A DNA stretch of 64,000 bases. Origin: Shinella pollutisoli (GTDB taxonomy: Bacteria > Pseudomonadota > Alphaproteobacteria > Rhizobiales > Rhizobiaceae). The stretch is from assembly GCF_024609765.1 (NCBI RefSeq), contig NZ_JANFDG010000016.1, forward strand, positions 62,001-126,000, given 5' to 3'. This document shows, one piece after another, positions 9,528 to 19,251 of this stretch. Made by a program: the position numbers and the translations under genes. How positions within the stretch are numbered: the stretch's first letter is position 1; each line of letters starts with the position of its first letter. The notes beneath the pieces were generated by a model. That model saw only the letters and a list, made by a program, of their open reading frames with translations, did no database searches and was not told where the DNA came from.

Positions 9528-10202
9528 TCAGCCGACGACGCGCGCCGGCGTCAGCGTCTCCGCCTCGGTGACGACGGCCGACATCGGGATGTCGTAGGGT
9601 TGCGGGCGGATGGTCGCGATCCGCTGCAGGCCGTAGCCGACGCCGATCGCCGTGGCCCTGCCGCCGGGCGCCGCCAGCGTCCGGTCGAAGAAGCCGCCAC
9701 CGTAGCCGAGCCGGTAGCAGGCGGAATCGTAGCCGACGACCGGGGCGATCACGACGTCCGGCTCCCTGGCATCGCCTTCGGCCGGAACCGGGATGTTCCA
9801 GACGCCCTTCTCGAGCGGTTCGCCGCTTCGCCAGGCGCGGAAGAGGAGGGGCGCCGCCTTGGCGACGACGACGGGAAGAAGCGCCGTGCCGCCCTCCGCC
9901 CAGACCCGTTCGGCCAGCGGACGGAGGTCCGGCTCACCGCGGAACGGCCAGTAGAAGCTGACCGTCCTGCCGGCGAAGGGGCCGATCCGCGCCGCAAGCC
10001 GCTCGGCGATCGCCTCGGAGGCCGCCTGCCGTTCGGCCTGCGGCATCGCGAGCCGCAGGGCGATCAGCCGCTCGCGCTCGGCCTTGCGCCAGGCGGCAAG
10101 TGTGAGCCCGCCCGGCTGCGGCAGGCCCATGTAGCCGGGGTCCACCTCATGCGCCAGGCAGGCGGGCGAGGCGAAGCCCGCCGTTTCGTCGTCTGCGGCC
10201 AT
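9528..10202 (-). CDS. 5-formyltetrahydrofolate cyclo-ligase
   Basis: ATP-dependent conversion of 5-formyl-THF to 5,10-methenyl-THF, returning the storage folate to use. The 224-residue protein has the family C-terminal motif RLGYGGGFFDRTLA and the basic N-terminal segment AAWRKAERERLIALR. It is about 30 residues longer at the N-terminus than typical members. Start MAADDETAG has GGAGGAGG upstream. Confidence 0.88.
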   Translation of the reverse strand: MAADDETAGFASPACLAHEVDPGYMGLPQPGGLTLAAWRKAERERLIALRLAMPQAERQAASEAIAERLAARIGPFAGRTVSFYWPFRGEPDLRPLAERVWAEGGTALLPVVVAKAAPLLFRAWRSGEPLEKGVWNIPVPAEGDAREPDVVIAPVVGYDSACYRLGYGGGFFDRTLAAPGGRATAIGVGYGLQRIATIRPQPYDIPMSAVVTEAETLTPARVVG

Positions 10203-10347
10203 CTTTCCTCCTCCGGGGCATGATGCCGCGCCGCGGCCAAAAAATCCCCGCATATGTTTAACACTCTTCCGGTAGATATTACCTAGGCAATTCGGCCGCC
10301 GGAGGTCATCATGGGCCGTCGGGCCGCGGATCGGGAGTGAAGAGCTT

Positions 10348-11514
10348 TTGCTGCATTCGGAACATCAAAGGAACGAGCCCCGGCTTTTCGGCGCCTCCCG
10401 CCCGTCGGGCGCGGCCCTCGTCGCGCCGGTCACGGTGGCGCGCTGGCTGCTCGTCCTCGTCGTTCTCGCCGGCATCTATTTCTTCCACGGCTTCCTGGTT
10501 CCGGTGCTCGCCGCGCTCGTCATCGCCTTTGCGAGCTGGCCGCTCTATTCGCGCCTCATCGCCCGCGTCGGCGGCAACCGGACGCTTGCCGCCACGATCG
10601 CCATCCTGCTCATCCTCGGCTTCATCGTCGGCCCGATCCTGATCGCCTCCACCTATGCCTTCCACGAGATCCGCGAGTGGATCGGCTGGGCGGTCGAGAC
10701 GAACCGGACCGGCGCGCCGACGCCGCTGTGGATCCGGGAGCTGCCGGCGATCGGCGGCTGGCTCGACATGCAGTGGACGCGCTTCCTCGACCATCCGGGC
10801 GCGGTCGGCGAGCTCACGCAGATCGTCAGCGGCGCCAATATCGGCAACATCTACCGGGTGGCGCTGGCGGCGGGCGGGGCGGCCTTCAACCTGCTGCTCG
10901 CCATGCTCTTCATGCTGATCGCGCTGTTCTTCATCTACCGCGACGGCCGGTCCTTCGCCGGCCAGCTCGACCGGCTCGGCGAGCGCATCCTGCCGACGCG
11001 CTGGGAGCGCATCTCGCGCATCGTGCCGGCGACGATCAGCTCGACGGTCACGGGCATGACGCTGATCGCCATCGGCGAGGGCATCGTGCTCGGCATCGCC
11101 TACTGGATCGCCGGCGTGCCCTCCGCCGTCACGCTCGGCGTGCTGACGGGCATCATGGCGCTCTTCCCCGGCGGCGCGCCGCTCTCCTTCACCCTGGTCT
11201 CGGTCTATCTCGTCTCCAGCGGCTCGCTGGTCGCCGGCCTCGGCCTCTTCGCCTGGGGCTCGATCGAGCTCTTCATCGTCGACAAGACGCTGCGCCCGCG
11301 GCTCGTCGGCGGCCCGATCAAGCTGCCGTTCCTGCCGACCTTCTTCGGCCTCATCGGCGGCGTGAAGACGATGGGCTTCCTCGGCCTCTTCATCGGCCCC
11401 GTCCTGATGGCGCTCCTCGTCGCCATCTGGCGCGAATGGATCCGCGAGGTCGACGCCCCGACGGAAGACACGACCGTCGTCAGCCTGGACACCCCCGAAT
11501 CGGCGCACAAATAG
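10348..11514 (+). CDS. AI-2E/PerM-family permease
   Basis: A 388-residue inner-membrane protein with about seven to eight helices, in the arrangement of AI-2E transporter (PerM/YhhT) proteins: helices at 35-85, a soluble loop at about 110-175, and a C-terminal bundle including FPGGAPLSFTLVSVYLVSSG. The best start is a TTG with GGGAG 11 nt upstream. Substrates of this family are mostly unproven. Confidence 0.8.
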   Translation: MLHSEHQRNEPRLFGASRPSGAALVAPVTVARWLLVLVVLAGIYFFHGFLVPVLAALVIAFASWPLYSRLIARVGGNRTLAATIAILLILGFIVGPILIASTYAFHEIREWIGWAVETNRTGAPTPLWIRELPAIGGWLDMQWTRFLDHPGAVGELTQIVSGANIGNIYRVALAAGGAAFNLLLAMLFMLIALFFIYRDGRSFAGQLDRLGERILPTRWERISRIVPATISSTVTGMTLIAIGEGIVLGIAYWIAGVPSAVTLGVLTGIMALFPGGAPLSFTLVSVYLVSSGSLVAGLGLFAWGSIELFIVDKTLRPRLVGGPIKLPFLPTFFGLIGGVKTMGFLGLFIGPVLMALLVAIWREWIREVDAPTEDTTVVSLDTPESAHK

Positions 11515-11554
11515 ACGCGGCGCGGGGGATGTTTCTCATGCCTGTCGGAAAAAA

Positions 11555-11630
11555 TGGTGCCGCTTACGTGACTCGAACACGTGACCCCATCATTACGAAT
11601 GATGTGCTCTACCGACTGAGCTAAAGCGGC
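11555..11630 (-). tRNA. tRNA-Thr (anticodon CGT)
   Basis: The reverse strand folds into a full cloverleaf: 7-bp acceptor GCCGCTT/AAGCGGC, D-arm TAGCTCAGTCGGTAGAGCA, anticodon loop TTCGTAA, T-arm GTTCGAGTC, and encoded CCA. Anticodon lies at 11,595-11,597. Confidence 0.95.
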
Positions 11631-11740
11631 CCGGTGGGTCCGAGGTGGCTCGGAACCGGAATGGCTGCGCTGATAGCCGCAATGCGGGGAGATTTCAAGC
11701 GGGGAGTTTCAACTTCGTGATTTTTCCGCCTGGCCCGGCG

Positions 11741-12715
11741 TCAGGCTCCGCCGCAGAGGCGGGCGCGGGCGGCGGCGTATTCGCGTTCCAGCCGGGCGAC
11801 GAGCGTCTCGACCGGGGCGACAGCCTTGACCGCGGCGATCCCCTGGCCGCAGCCCCAGATGTCCTTCCAGGCCTTCGCGCCGCCCGCGGCCGTCGTTCCC
11901 CTGTCGAAGTCCATCTTGGAGGGGTCGGCCTGCGGCAGGTGGTCGGGGTCGAGGCCGGCGGCGGCGATCGAGGGCTTCAGGTAGTTGCCGTGGATGCCGG
12001 TGAAATAATTGGAATAGACGATGTCGGCGGACGAGCCGTCGACGATCGCCTGCTTGTAGGCCTCGCTCGCGCGCGCCTCCGCCGTGGCGATGAAGGGCGA
12101 GCCGATATAGGCCAAGTCGGCGCCCATCGCCTGCGCCGCGAGGACCGCCCCGCCGGTGGCGATCGCGCCGGAGAGAAGTAGCGGCCCGTCGAACCATTCG
12201 CGGATCTCCTGCACGAGCGCGAAGGGCGAGAGCGTGCCGGCATGGCCGCCGGCGCCGGCGGCAACGGCGATCAGACCGTCCGCCCCCTTGCGGATCGCCG
12301 AGACGGCGTGGCGGTTGTTGATGACGTCGTGCAGCACGATCCCGCCGTAGGAATGGACGGCCGCGTTCACCTCCGGCACGGCTCCGAGCGAGGAGATGAC
12401 GATCGGCACCTTGTATTTGACGCAGAGCGCAAGGTCGTGCTCAAGCCGGCGGTTGGAGCGGTGGACGATCTGGTTGACCGCGAAGGGCGCGGCCGGCCGG
12501 TCGGGGTGCCGGGCGTCGTGGGCGGCAAGCGTCTCGGTGATTTCTGCAAGCCACTCGTCGAGCTGCGATTCCGGCCGCGCGTTGAGGGCCGGAAAGGCGC
12601 CGATGACACCGGCCCTGCATTGTGCGAGCGTGAGCGCCGGATGCGAGACGATGAAGAGCGGCGCGCCGACGACGGGCAGGCGCAGCTTGTCCCTGAGGAT
12701 CGCGGGAAGGGCCAT
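11741..12715 (-). CDS. nitronate monooxygenase-like FMN oxidoreductase
   Basis: A 324-residue TIM-barrel flavoprotein of the 2-nitropropane dioxygenase/nitronate monooxygenase family. VGAPLFIVSHPALTLAQCRAG opens the fold. GLIAVAAGAGGHAGTLSP is the FMN phosphate-binding glycine loop and GPLLLSGAIATGGAVLAAQAMGA a second one. The natural substrate is uncertain. An inverted repeat lies about 25 bp upstream of the start. Confidence 0.82.
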   Translation of the reverse strand: MALPAILRDKLRLPVVGAPLFIVSHPALTLAQCRAGVIGAFPALNARPESQLDEWLAEITETLAAHDARHPDRPAAPFAVNQIVHRSNRRLEHDLALCVKYKVPIVISSLGAVPEVNAAVHSYGGIVLHDVINNRHAVSAIRKGADGLIAVAAGAGGHAGTLSPFALVQEIREWFDGPLLLSGAIATGGAVLAAQAMGADLAYIGSPFIATAEARASEAYKQAIVDGSSADIVYSNYFTGIHGNYLKPSIAAAGLDPDHLPQADPSKMDFDRGTTAAGGAKAWKDIWGCGQGIAAVKAVAPVETLVARLEREYAAARARLCGGA

Positions 12716-12739
12716 GAAACGGTCCGGGCCATATGACGT

Positions 12740-12753
12740 TTACGAAAACGTAA
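12740..12753. promoter_or_regulatory. possible operator upstream of the nitronate monooxygenase-like gene
   Basis: TTACG-AAAA-CGTAA is a short palindrome within ACGTTTACGAAAACGTAAG, resembling TetR-type operators. It is placed where a repressor could block the leftward promoter. No regulator gene is adjacent. Confidence 0.25.
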
Positions 12754-12968
12754 GGAGAATAGCAGCGGGACCGGGACCTGAAAAGGGCTCTTTAGCGCTT
12801 GTCGCCCGCGGCGCTTATCCCCGGTCAAGCGCGGCCCTTGCGGCCGAAAGACTTGCGCAACGCTCCCGCAAACGTTACGCAAATGCTAACAAATGCCGGA
12901 AAGGACAGCGCTTTCCACATGTGTTTCGCGGCCGAGCGATCCTGCGGCCGCCTCGCGAAAGGTCGGAT

Positions 12969-14108
12969 GTGAGCGGACTGGAGACGGCAATCAGGAACGC
13001 GCTGGCGCGCTCGGACCGCGCCAATGCGGAAGTGCGGGCCCGCATCTACCAGTCGGCGCGCAACGCGCTGGAGGCGGGGCTTCGCAAGCAGGAGATCAAC
13101 GACCCGCAGACGGTCGCCGCCCAGCGCCACCGTCTCGAGGCCACCATCCACCAGATCGAGGCGGAGGAACGGGCCGCTGCCGCCTCGCCGGTCGAGATCG
13201 CGCGCGAGACCCGGATCGAACCCGCCGCCGAGCTCCCCGGGGAGCCGGACCGCGCCCGCCGCGCCGATCCGGTCGTCGACGCGCCGGAGCGGACCGCCGG
13301 GACGGCGTCGTCCGAAGGGGCCAGCGATATCGGCGCGATCCGCCCGGACCGGGAAGACCGCTTTTCCGCCGGCGGCAGGCCGGCGCCCGCCGCCGCCGCG
13401 GAGGCGACGCCCTCCGAGCCCGCGGATTTCCGCCCCGAGCGGGTGGCGAAGGCGCGCCGGCGGCGCAGCCGCTTCTTCTCCTTCCTTCTCGTCGTGGCGA
13501 CGCTGATCGCCGGCTTCGGCACGGCCGCCTGGTGGATCGAGACGAGCGGCCTCCTGGAGCCGCTGCCGGACGACGAGCTTTCGACGCCCGGAAGCATCTC
13601 GGGCGAAGCCTTCTCCGGCGAGGATCCGCTGAAGACGGCGCTCGACACGCAGAGCCGCTTTTCCTCGGACTGGCGGCCGGTCTTCGCGCCGCAGGACACG
13701 GCCGGTCTTTCGGCCGGGCCGCAGGGCCGTTTCGAATCGGTCGCCACCAGTGAAGGGCCGGCGGCGCGCGTCACCTCCGCCAATCCGGAGCGCGAGGGCG
13801 CGGTGCAGATCCCGGTCTCGCCGGACATGCTGCGCGAGATGGCCGGCAAGACCTCGACCGTGGCGCTCTCGCTCCGCTCGGTGAGCGGCAAGCCGGTCCA
13901 GGTCGCGGTCGAATGCGCCTTCTCGACCATGGGCGGCTGCGGCCGCCACCGCTTCACCGTGTCGGAGCGCACGGACGTCCTGTTCCAGGTGGAGTTCGAC
14001 CGCTCGCTCTCGCCGAGCGAGCCCGGCCACCTGCTTGTCAACAGCGACATCGCCGGGGACGGCGCGAGCGTCGATCTCTACGCCGTGCGCATCCTGCCGG
14101 GCGAATGA
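12969..14108 (+). CDS. membrane-anchored protein of unknown function
   Basis: A 379-residue protein. It has a helical charged N-terminus (about 1-75), a Pro/Ala-rich linker (75-160), an RRRRSR stop-transfer cluster, one membrane helix at about 169-190, and a C-terminal domain that is probably periplasmic. The best start is GTG at 12,969 with AAAGG six bases upstream; a much longer open frame upstream is not coding-like. The form is that of conserved rhizobial envelope proteins, but no family is named. Confidence 0.65.
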   Translation: MSGLETAIRNALARSDRANAEVRARIYQSARNALEAGLRKQEINDPQTVAAQRHRLEATIHQIEAEERAAAASPVEIARETRIEPAAELPGEPDRARRADPVVDAPERTAGTASSEGASDIGAIRPDREDRFSAGGRPAPAAAAEATPSEPADFRPERVAKARRRRSRFFSFLLVVATLIAGFGTAAWWIETSGLLEPLPDDELSTPGSISGEAFSGEDPLKTALDTQSRFSSDWRPVFAPQDTAGLSAGPQGRFESVATSEGPAARVTSANPEREGAVQIPVSPDMLREMAGKTSTVALSLRSVSGKPVQVAVECAFSTMGGCGRHRFTVSERTDVLFQVEFDRSLSPSEPGHLLVNSDIAGDGASVDLYAVRILPGE

Positions 14109-14144
14109 GGCGAGGCGCTTCCGGCGGAAGCGCGTAGCGGCAGC

Positions 14145-15026
14145 CTATTTGAGGAAGCCGGGGCCGGAGCCGAGGATCTTGTCGTCGATCGCGCCGATCG
14201 CCTTCTTGTCCTTGCCGTCGTAGTCGAGCGTCTTCAGCATGTGGCGGATGATATCGAGGCGGGCGCGGCGCTTGTCGTTGGCGCGCACCACGGTCCAGGG
14301 CGCATGGTCGGTATGCGTCTCCTTCAGCATGCGGTCGCGCTTGGCGGTGTAGTCGTCCCATTTCTTCAGCGCGGCGATGTCCATCGCCGAGAGCTTCCAG
14401 ATCTTCAGCGGGTCGTGGCGCCGGTCGTGGAAGCGCTTGAGCTGCATTTCCCGGCCGATGTCGAGCCAGAACTTGAAGAGATGGATGCCTTCCGAGGCGA
14501 TCATCTTCTCGAAGCGCGGCGTCTCCTTCAGGAACTTCTCGTATTGCTCCGGCGTGCAGAAGCCCATCACCGGCTCGACGCCCGCCCGGTTGTACCAGGA
14601 CCGGTCGAACAGCACGAACTCGCCGGCGGTCGGGAAGGTCGCCACGTAGCGCTGGAAATACCACTGCCCGCGCTCCGTCTCCGTCGGCTTGGTGAGCGCG
14701 ACGATGCGCGCCGCGCGCGGGTTCATGTAGGACAGGGTGGCGTGGATCGCGCCGCCCTTGCCGGCGGCGTCCCGGCCCTCGAACACCGCCATCACCCGCC
14801 GGCCCGTCGCCTGCAGCCAGAACTGCACCTTGACGAGCTCGATCTGGAGAAGCTTCAGCGTCTTCTCGTAATCCTTGTTGGCGAGCTTCTTGTCGTAGGG
14901 AAAGCCGGCCGAGCCGAAGGCTTCCTTCTCCACCCAGTCGGGAAGGATGGGATCGTCGATGTCGTAGAGGCGCGTCTTGCCGCCGATCTCCAGTTCCACC
15001 GCCCGATTCTCGTCCTTGTCCGCCAT
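14145..15026 (-). CDS. ppk2: polyphosphate kinase 2
   Basis: A 293-residue PPK2-family kinase that uses polyphosphate to phosphorylate nucleotides. Walker A is [13 protein letters not shown] and the Walker B/lid region is [18 protein letters not shown]. One-domain PPK2 length. It is divergent from phoR across 138 bp, so polyphosphate handling sits beside the phosphate-starvation operon. Confidence 0.9.
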   Translation of the reverse strand: MADKDENRAVELEIGGKTRLYDIDDPILPDWVEKEAFGSAGFPYDKKLANKDYEKTLKLLQIELVKVQFWLQATGRRVMAVFEGRDAAGKGGAIHATLSYMNPRAARIVALTKPTETERGQWYFQRYVATFPTAGEFVLFDRSWYNRAGVEPVMGFCTPEQYEKFLKETPRFEKMIASEGIHLFKFWLDIGREMQLKRFHDRRHDPLKIWKLSAMDIAALKKWDDYTAKRDRMLKETHTDHAPWTVVRANDKRRARLDIIRHMLKTLDYDGKDKKAIGAIDDKILGSGPGFLK

Positions 15027-15164
15027 CTTGCTCTCTCCGGTCGTTGGCGCCGCGCGCCGTTCGGCCGAAGCTGGCCCAACCGCATTGCGAATTCAAGCGC
15101 GCCGTGAAAAACATGTCATGAAGCCACGCTATCGGTGAGGAATCGAAGGCTGGCGGAGGAAGAA

Positions 15165-16460
15165 ATGGTCGCGAGGAGTTGGGCGGCGGTGACGGATGAG
15201 CGCAGGCCTGTCGGCTGGGTGATGACGCAGCTCTGGGGCGAACGGGTGCTCGTCGCGGCGGCCGCCTTCGTCGGCTTCGTCATGTGGGCCGCCGGCATTC
15301 CCGCCGGCTGGGTGGCCTTCGCCATCCTGCTGCTGGTCATCGCCGGCCTCCTCCGGATCGACCGCAGGAGCGACGGCGCGGCGGGCTCGCATGCGGCGGC
15401 CGACACCGGCACCGCCGCCGCCGCGCGGCTTGCCGATCGCATGGCCGCCTATGCCGCGGTGCTGGACGCGCTCGATGCGCCGGCCCTGCTCCTGTCGAAG
15501 GCCGAGGCCGTGCGCGCACAGAACCGCGCGGCCGAAGCGCTCTTCGGCGCCATCCCGCGCGACAGCGATCTCGCCGGGCGCATCCGCGCGCCGGCGATCC
15601 TCGACATGGTGCGCGAGGCGATCGCAAGCGGCACGGCGCGCGAGACGGAGCATGCCGAGCATCTGCCGGCGGAGACCGTCTATATCGTGCGCATCGCCCC
15701 GCTCGTCCTGCGCACGGGCGATCACGTGTCAGAGCCGCTCTGGCTGCTGACCTTCCGCGACGTCTCGCAGGCCCGGCGCATCGAGCGCATGCGCTCGGAC
15801 TTCGTCGCCAATGCCAGCCACGAGCTGCGCACCCCGCTCGCCTCGCTGCGCGGCTTCATCGAGACCCTGCAGGGGCCGGCGCGCAACGACCCGAAGGCGC
15901 AGGAGCGTTTCCTCGGCATCATGCACGAGCAGGTCACGCGCATGAGCCGGCTCGTCGACGACCTCCTGTCGCTGTCCCGGCTGGAGCTGCGCTCGAACCT
16001 CGCGCCCGACCAGACGGTGGACCTCGCCTCCGTGCTCAGCCACGTGCGCGATACGCTGCAGCCGCTGGCGAGCGACCTCGGGGTGGAGGTGGCGCTGGCC
16101 GTGCCGGCGCATCCGGTCGTCGTCAACGGCGACCGCGACGAGCTGGTCGAGGTCTTCGAGAACCTCGTGGAGAACGCCTGCAAGTACGGCCAGGAGGGCA
16201 AGCATGTCGAGGTGGTGCTTTCGGGCGGCGAGGGCGCGCCGGCCGAGGTCGCCGTCACCGACCACGGGCCGGGCATTCCGCCCGAGCATGTGCCGCGCAT
16301 CACCGAGCGCTTCTACCGCATCAATGTCGAGGCGAGCCGGTCCAAGAAGGGCACCGGCCTCGGCCTTGCCATCGTCAAGCACATCCTCACCCGCCACCGG
16401 GCGCGCCTCGTGGTGAAGTCCGAGGTGGGCAGGGGCACGGTCTTCACCGTCAAGTTCTGA
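15165..16460 (+). CDS. phoR: phosphate regulon sensor histidine kinase
   Basis: A 431-residue inner-membrane kinase with two N-terminal helices (about 20-60), a PAS-like region (95-200), HisKA with the phospho-acceptor in NASHELRTPLASLRGF (His near 219), and HATPase motifs VENACKYG, DHGPGIPPEH and KKGTGLGLAIVKH. ATG at 15,165 is preceded by GGAGGA; an upstream GTG at 15,135 is possible but has no such signal. It heads the phosphate operon and should phosphorylate PhoB when phosphate is low. Confidence 0.9.
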   Translation: MVARSWAAVTDERRPVGWVMTQLWGERVLVAAAAFVGFVMWAAGIPAGWVAFAILLLVIAGLLRIDRRSDGAAGSHAAADTGTAAAARLADRMAAYAAVLDALDAPALLLSKAEAVRAQNRAAEALFGAIPRDSDLAGRIRAPAILDMVREAIASGTARETEHAEHLPAETVYIVRIAPLVLRTGDHVSEPLWLLTFRDVSQARRIERMRSDFVANASHELRTPLASLRGFIETLQGPARNDPKAQERFLGIMHEQVTRMSRLVDDLLSLSRLELRSNLAPDQTVDLASVLSHVRDTLQPLASDLGVEVALAVPAHPVVVNGDRDELVEVFENLVENACKYGQEGKHVEVVLSGGEGAPAEVAVTDHGPGIPPEHVPRITERFYRINVEASRSKKGTGLGLAIVKHILTRHRARLVVKSEVGRGTVFTVKF

Positions 16461-16522
16461 CACAAAGGGCACGCGCGGCCGCGGGAGGCAGCAGAATAGC
16501 CTTTATGTTTCAGTGATTTGAC

Positions 16523-16555
16523 CTGTCACAAATGTTTCGTCGAAATGACATAAAA
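16523..16555 (+). promoter_or_regulatory. candidate PHO box upstream of pstS
   Basis: CTGTCACAAAT, GTTTCGTCGAA and ATGACATAAAA are three 11-nt units in register, the spacing of PhoB sites. The first matches the CTGTCAY consensus; the other two are degenerate. They lie about 100 bp before pstS. Confidence 0.5.
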
Positions 16556-16651
16556 GCAAGGGGGATCGGGGTCTAGAGAAAAGCCGCCGGTCAACGGCAA
16601 GAGCGCGCTGAAGCCAGCGCATCGACAAACGTTCTCTTTGGGAGACCCCAG

Positions 16652-17686
16652 ATGACTTCTCTTAAGCTCACCGTCGCGGCGCTCGTTGCCTCCGCCGCAT
16701 TCGCAGGCGCCGCCGCTGCGCGTGACCAGATCCAGATCGCCGGCTCCTCGACCGTCCTTCCCTACGCCAAGATCGTCGCCGAGAGCTTCGGCGAGACGCT
16801 TCCCGACTTCAAGACGCCCGTCGTCGAATCCGGCGGTTCCTCCGGCGGCCTCAAGGAATTCTGCAAGGGTGTCGGCCCGGACACCATCGACATCGCCAAT
16901 TCCTCGCGCCCGATCAAGGACAGCGAGATCGAGGCCTGCAAGGCGGCCGGCGTGACCGAGATCCAGGAAGTCAAGATCGGCTATGACGGCATCGTCTTCG
17001 CCACCGACGCCGGCAATGCCGACCTCGCGCTGGAGCCGAAGGACCTCTACCAGGCGCTTGCCGCCGAAGTGGTCGTCGACGGCAAGCTCGTCGCCAACCC
17101 CTACCGTAAGTGGTCGGACGTCAACCCGGCGCTGCCGGACGCCGAGATCGCCGCCTATATCCCCGGCGAGAAGCACGGCACGCGCGAAGTCTTCGAAGAG
17201 AAGATCCTCGCCCACGGCTGCAAGGACTCCGGCGCGCAGGACGCCATCAAGGCGCTCGTCGCCGACGAGAAGGAGCAGGCTTCCAAGTGCATCGCCGTGC
17301 GCAAGGACGGCCTGGCCGTCGACATCGACGGCGACTACACCGAGACGCTGGCCCGCATCGACGCCAACAAGTCCGGCATCGGCGTGTTCGGCCTCTCCTT
17401 CTACGAGAACAACGCCGACAAGCTGAAGGTCGCGACCGTCAGCGGCGTGGCCCCCTCGACCGAGACGATCGCCTCGGGCGAATATCCGGTCTCCCGCCCG
17501 CTGTTCTTCTACGTCAAGAAGGCGCATCTCGGCGTGATCCCGGGCCTCAAGGACTATGTCGAGTTCTTCACGAGCGACGACATGATCGGCCCCGACGGTC
17601 CGCTCGCCGAATACGGCCTGGTTGCCGCGCCGGATGCAGAGCGCGAAGAGATCCGCAAGTCCTTCGAGGCCGGCAACATCATGTGA
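16652..17686 (+). CDS. pstS: phosphate ABC transporter substrate-binding protein
   Basis: A 344-residue periplasmic phosphate receptor. Signal peptide MTSLKLTVAALVASAAFAGAA ends near residue 22. IAGSSTVLP and VESGGSSGGLKEFCKG supply the phosphate-binding Ser/Thr loop. Preceded by TTTGGGAGA. First gene of the pst transporter; feeds PstCA-PstB. Confidence 0.93.
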   Translation: MTSLKLTVAALVASAAFAGAAAARDQIQIAGSSTVLPYAKIVAESFGETLPDFKTPVVESGGSSGGLKEFCKGVGPDTIDIANSSRPIKDSEIEACKAAGVTEIQEVKIGYDGIVFATDAGNADLALEPKDLYQALAAEVVVDGKLVANPYRKWSDVNPALPDAEIAAYIPGEKHGTREVFEEKILAHGCKDSGAQDAIKALVADEKEQASKCIAVRKDGLAVDIDGDYTETLARIDANKSGIGVFGLSFYENNADKLKVATVSGVAPSTETIASGEYPVSRPLFFYVKKAHLGVIPGLKDYVEFFTSDDMIGPDGPLAEYGLVAAPDAEREEIRKSFEAGNIM

Positions 17687-17766
17687 TGGCCTGTGGCCGG
17701 CGCGGGAGACCGCGCCGGCCGCACCCCGCACGGTCGGGCGGATGAACCCGCCGGGAGACTTCCTTC

Positions 17767-19251
17767 ATGAGCATTTCCCTCCTTCTGCTTCTCGTTGCCG
17801 CAATCGGCGTGACGGGCTACGTCGGCGGCAACCGGCGCGCCCAGGCGCTCGCCGGCGGTCGGCTTTCGAGCCTCCATTCGCGTCCAGGCTACTACGGCTC
17901 GCTCGTGGCCATCTGGGCGCTGCTGCCCGCCATCGCCGTGCTTCTCGTCTGGATCGTCGCGAGCCCCGTCTATATCGGCTCGACGATCCGCTCGGGCTTT
18001 CCGGAGGCGGTGCAGGCGGAACCGCAGGCCACGCAGAACCTCAATTACAACATGGTGGGGGCGATCGCCCGCGGCCTGAAGCTCCTGACGCCGGAGGAAC
18101 GCGCGACGATCTCCGCCGACGCGGCCGCCGCGCGTGCGCTGCTTTCCTCCAAGGGCGTGCCGCTCGCCGCCGATCCGGCGCCCTACATGGTCGAGGCCGC
18201 GCAGAACCTCGACCGCATGACGACGACGAGCCGCATGATCGTCACCGTGCTCGTCCTTGCCGCCGCCCTTGCCGGCGCCGTCGTCGCCTACCGGTCCGTC
18301 GCCCCGCGCCTGCGCGCCCGCAACCGGGTCGAGGGCGTCATGCTGGCGGGCCTCGTCGGCGCCTCCTCCATCGCCATCCTGACGACGATCGGCATCGTCG
18401 CCTCCATGCTGACGGAGGCCGTCCACTTCTTCAGCATGGTTCCGGCCTGGGAATTCTTCTTCGGCACGGTCTGGGACCCGCGCTTCGCCGCGGCCGGCGC
18501 GACGGATTCCTCCGGCCAGTTCGGTCTGATCCCGCTTCTCGCCGGCACGCTCTATATCGGCTTCGTCGCCATGCTGGTGGCGGTTCCGGTCGGCCTCTTC
18601 GCCGCGATCTACATGGCCGAATACGCCTCCTCGCACTTCCGTTCGGTCGCCAAGCCGCTGATCGAGGTGCTCGCCGGCATCCCGACCATCGTCTACGGCT
18701 TCTTCGCGCTCGCCTCGGTCGGTCCGTTCCTACGCGACATCTCCGCCCAGCTGAACGGCCTCGCCACCGGCAGCTATGCGAGCTTCATCCAGGCGCAGAG
18801 CGTGCTGACGGCGGGCTTCGTCATGGGCATCATGCTGATCCCCTACGTCTCCTCGCTGTCGGACGACATCATCACCGCCGTTCCGCGGGCGCTGCGCGAC
18901 GGCTCCCTCGGCCTCGGCGCGACGCGTTCGGAGACGATCAAGCGGGTCGTGCTGCCGGCCGCCCTTCCCGGCATCGTCGGCGCGCTGCTGATGACGGCGT
19001 CGCGCGCCATCGGCGAGACCATGATCGTGGTGCTCGCCGCCGGCGTGGCCGCCCGCATGCAGCTCAATCCGTTCGAGCCGATGACCACGGTGACGGTGAA
19101 GATCGTCAACCAGCTGACGGGCGACCTGGAGTTCACCTCGCCGCAGACGCTGGTCGCCTTCGCGCTCGGCATCACGCTGTTCTTCATCACGCTTTGCCTC
19201 AACATCTACGCGCTCTATATCGTGCGCAAGTACCGGGAGCAGTACGAATGA
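17767..19251 (+). CDS. pstC: phosphate ABC transporter permease PstC
   Basis: A 494-residue inner-membrane permease of the long rhizobial type: N-terminal helices and a periplasmic insert before the conserved transport domain. The EAA loop is in LRDGSLGLGATRSETIKRVVLPAALPGI. Its TGA overlaps the pstA start (ATGA). Confidence 0.92.
   Translation: MSISLLLLLVAAIGVTGYVGGNRRAQALAGGRLSSLHSRPGYYGSLVAIWALLPAIAVLLVWIVASPVYIGSTIRSGFPEAVQAEPQATQNLNYNMVGAIARGLKLLTPEERATISADAAAARALLSSKGVPLAADPAPYMVEAAQNLDRMTTTSRMIVTVLVLAAALAGAVVAYRSVAPRLRARNRVEGVMLAGLVGASSIAILTTIGIVASMLTEAVHFFSMVPAWEFFFGTVWDPRFAAAGATDSSGQFGLIPLLAGTLYIGFVAMLVAVPVGLFAAIYMAEYASSHFRSVAKPLIEVLAGIPTIVYGFFALASVGPFLRDISAQLNGLATGSYASFIQAQSVLTAGFVMGIMLIPYVSSLSDDIITAVPRALRDGSLGLGATRSETIKRVVLPAALPGIVGALLMTASRAIGETMIVVLAAGVAARMQLNPFEPMTTVTVKIVNQLTGDLEFTSPQTLVAFALGITLFFITLCLNIYALYIVRKYREQYE

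Noticed and set aside
10203-10347. 6S RNA next to the 5-formyl-THF cyclo-ligase gene
   Set aside because: The gap is too short and shows no long bulged hairpin.
17622-19247. Very long frame joining upstream sequence to PstA
   Set aside because: The first part is an out-of-frame reading of pstC; PstA starts at the ATGA overlap at 19,248.
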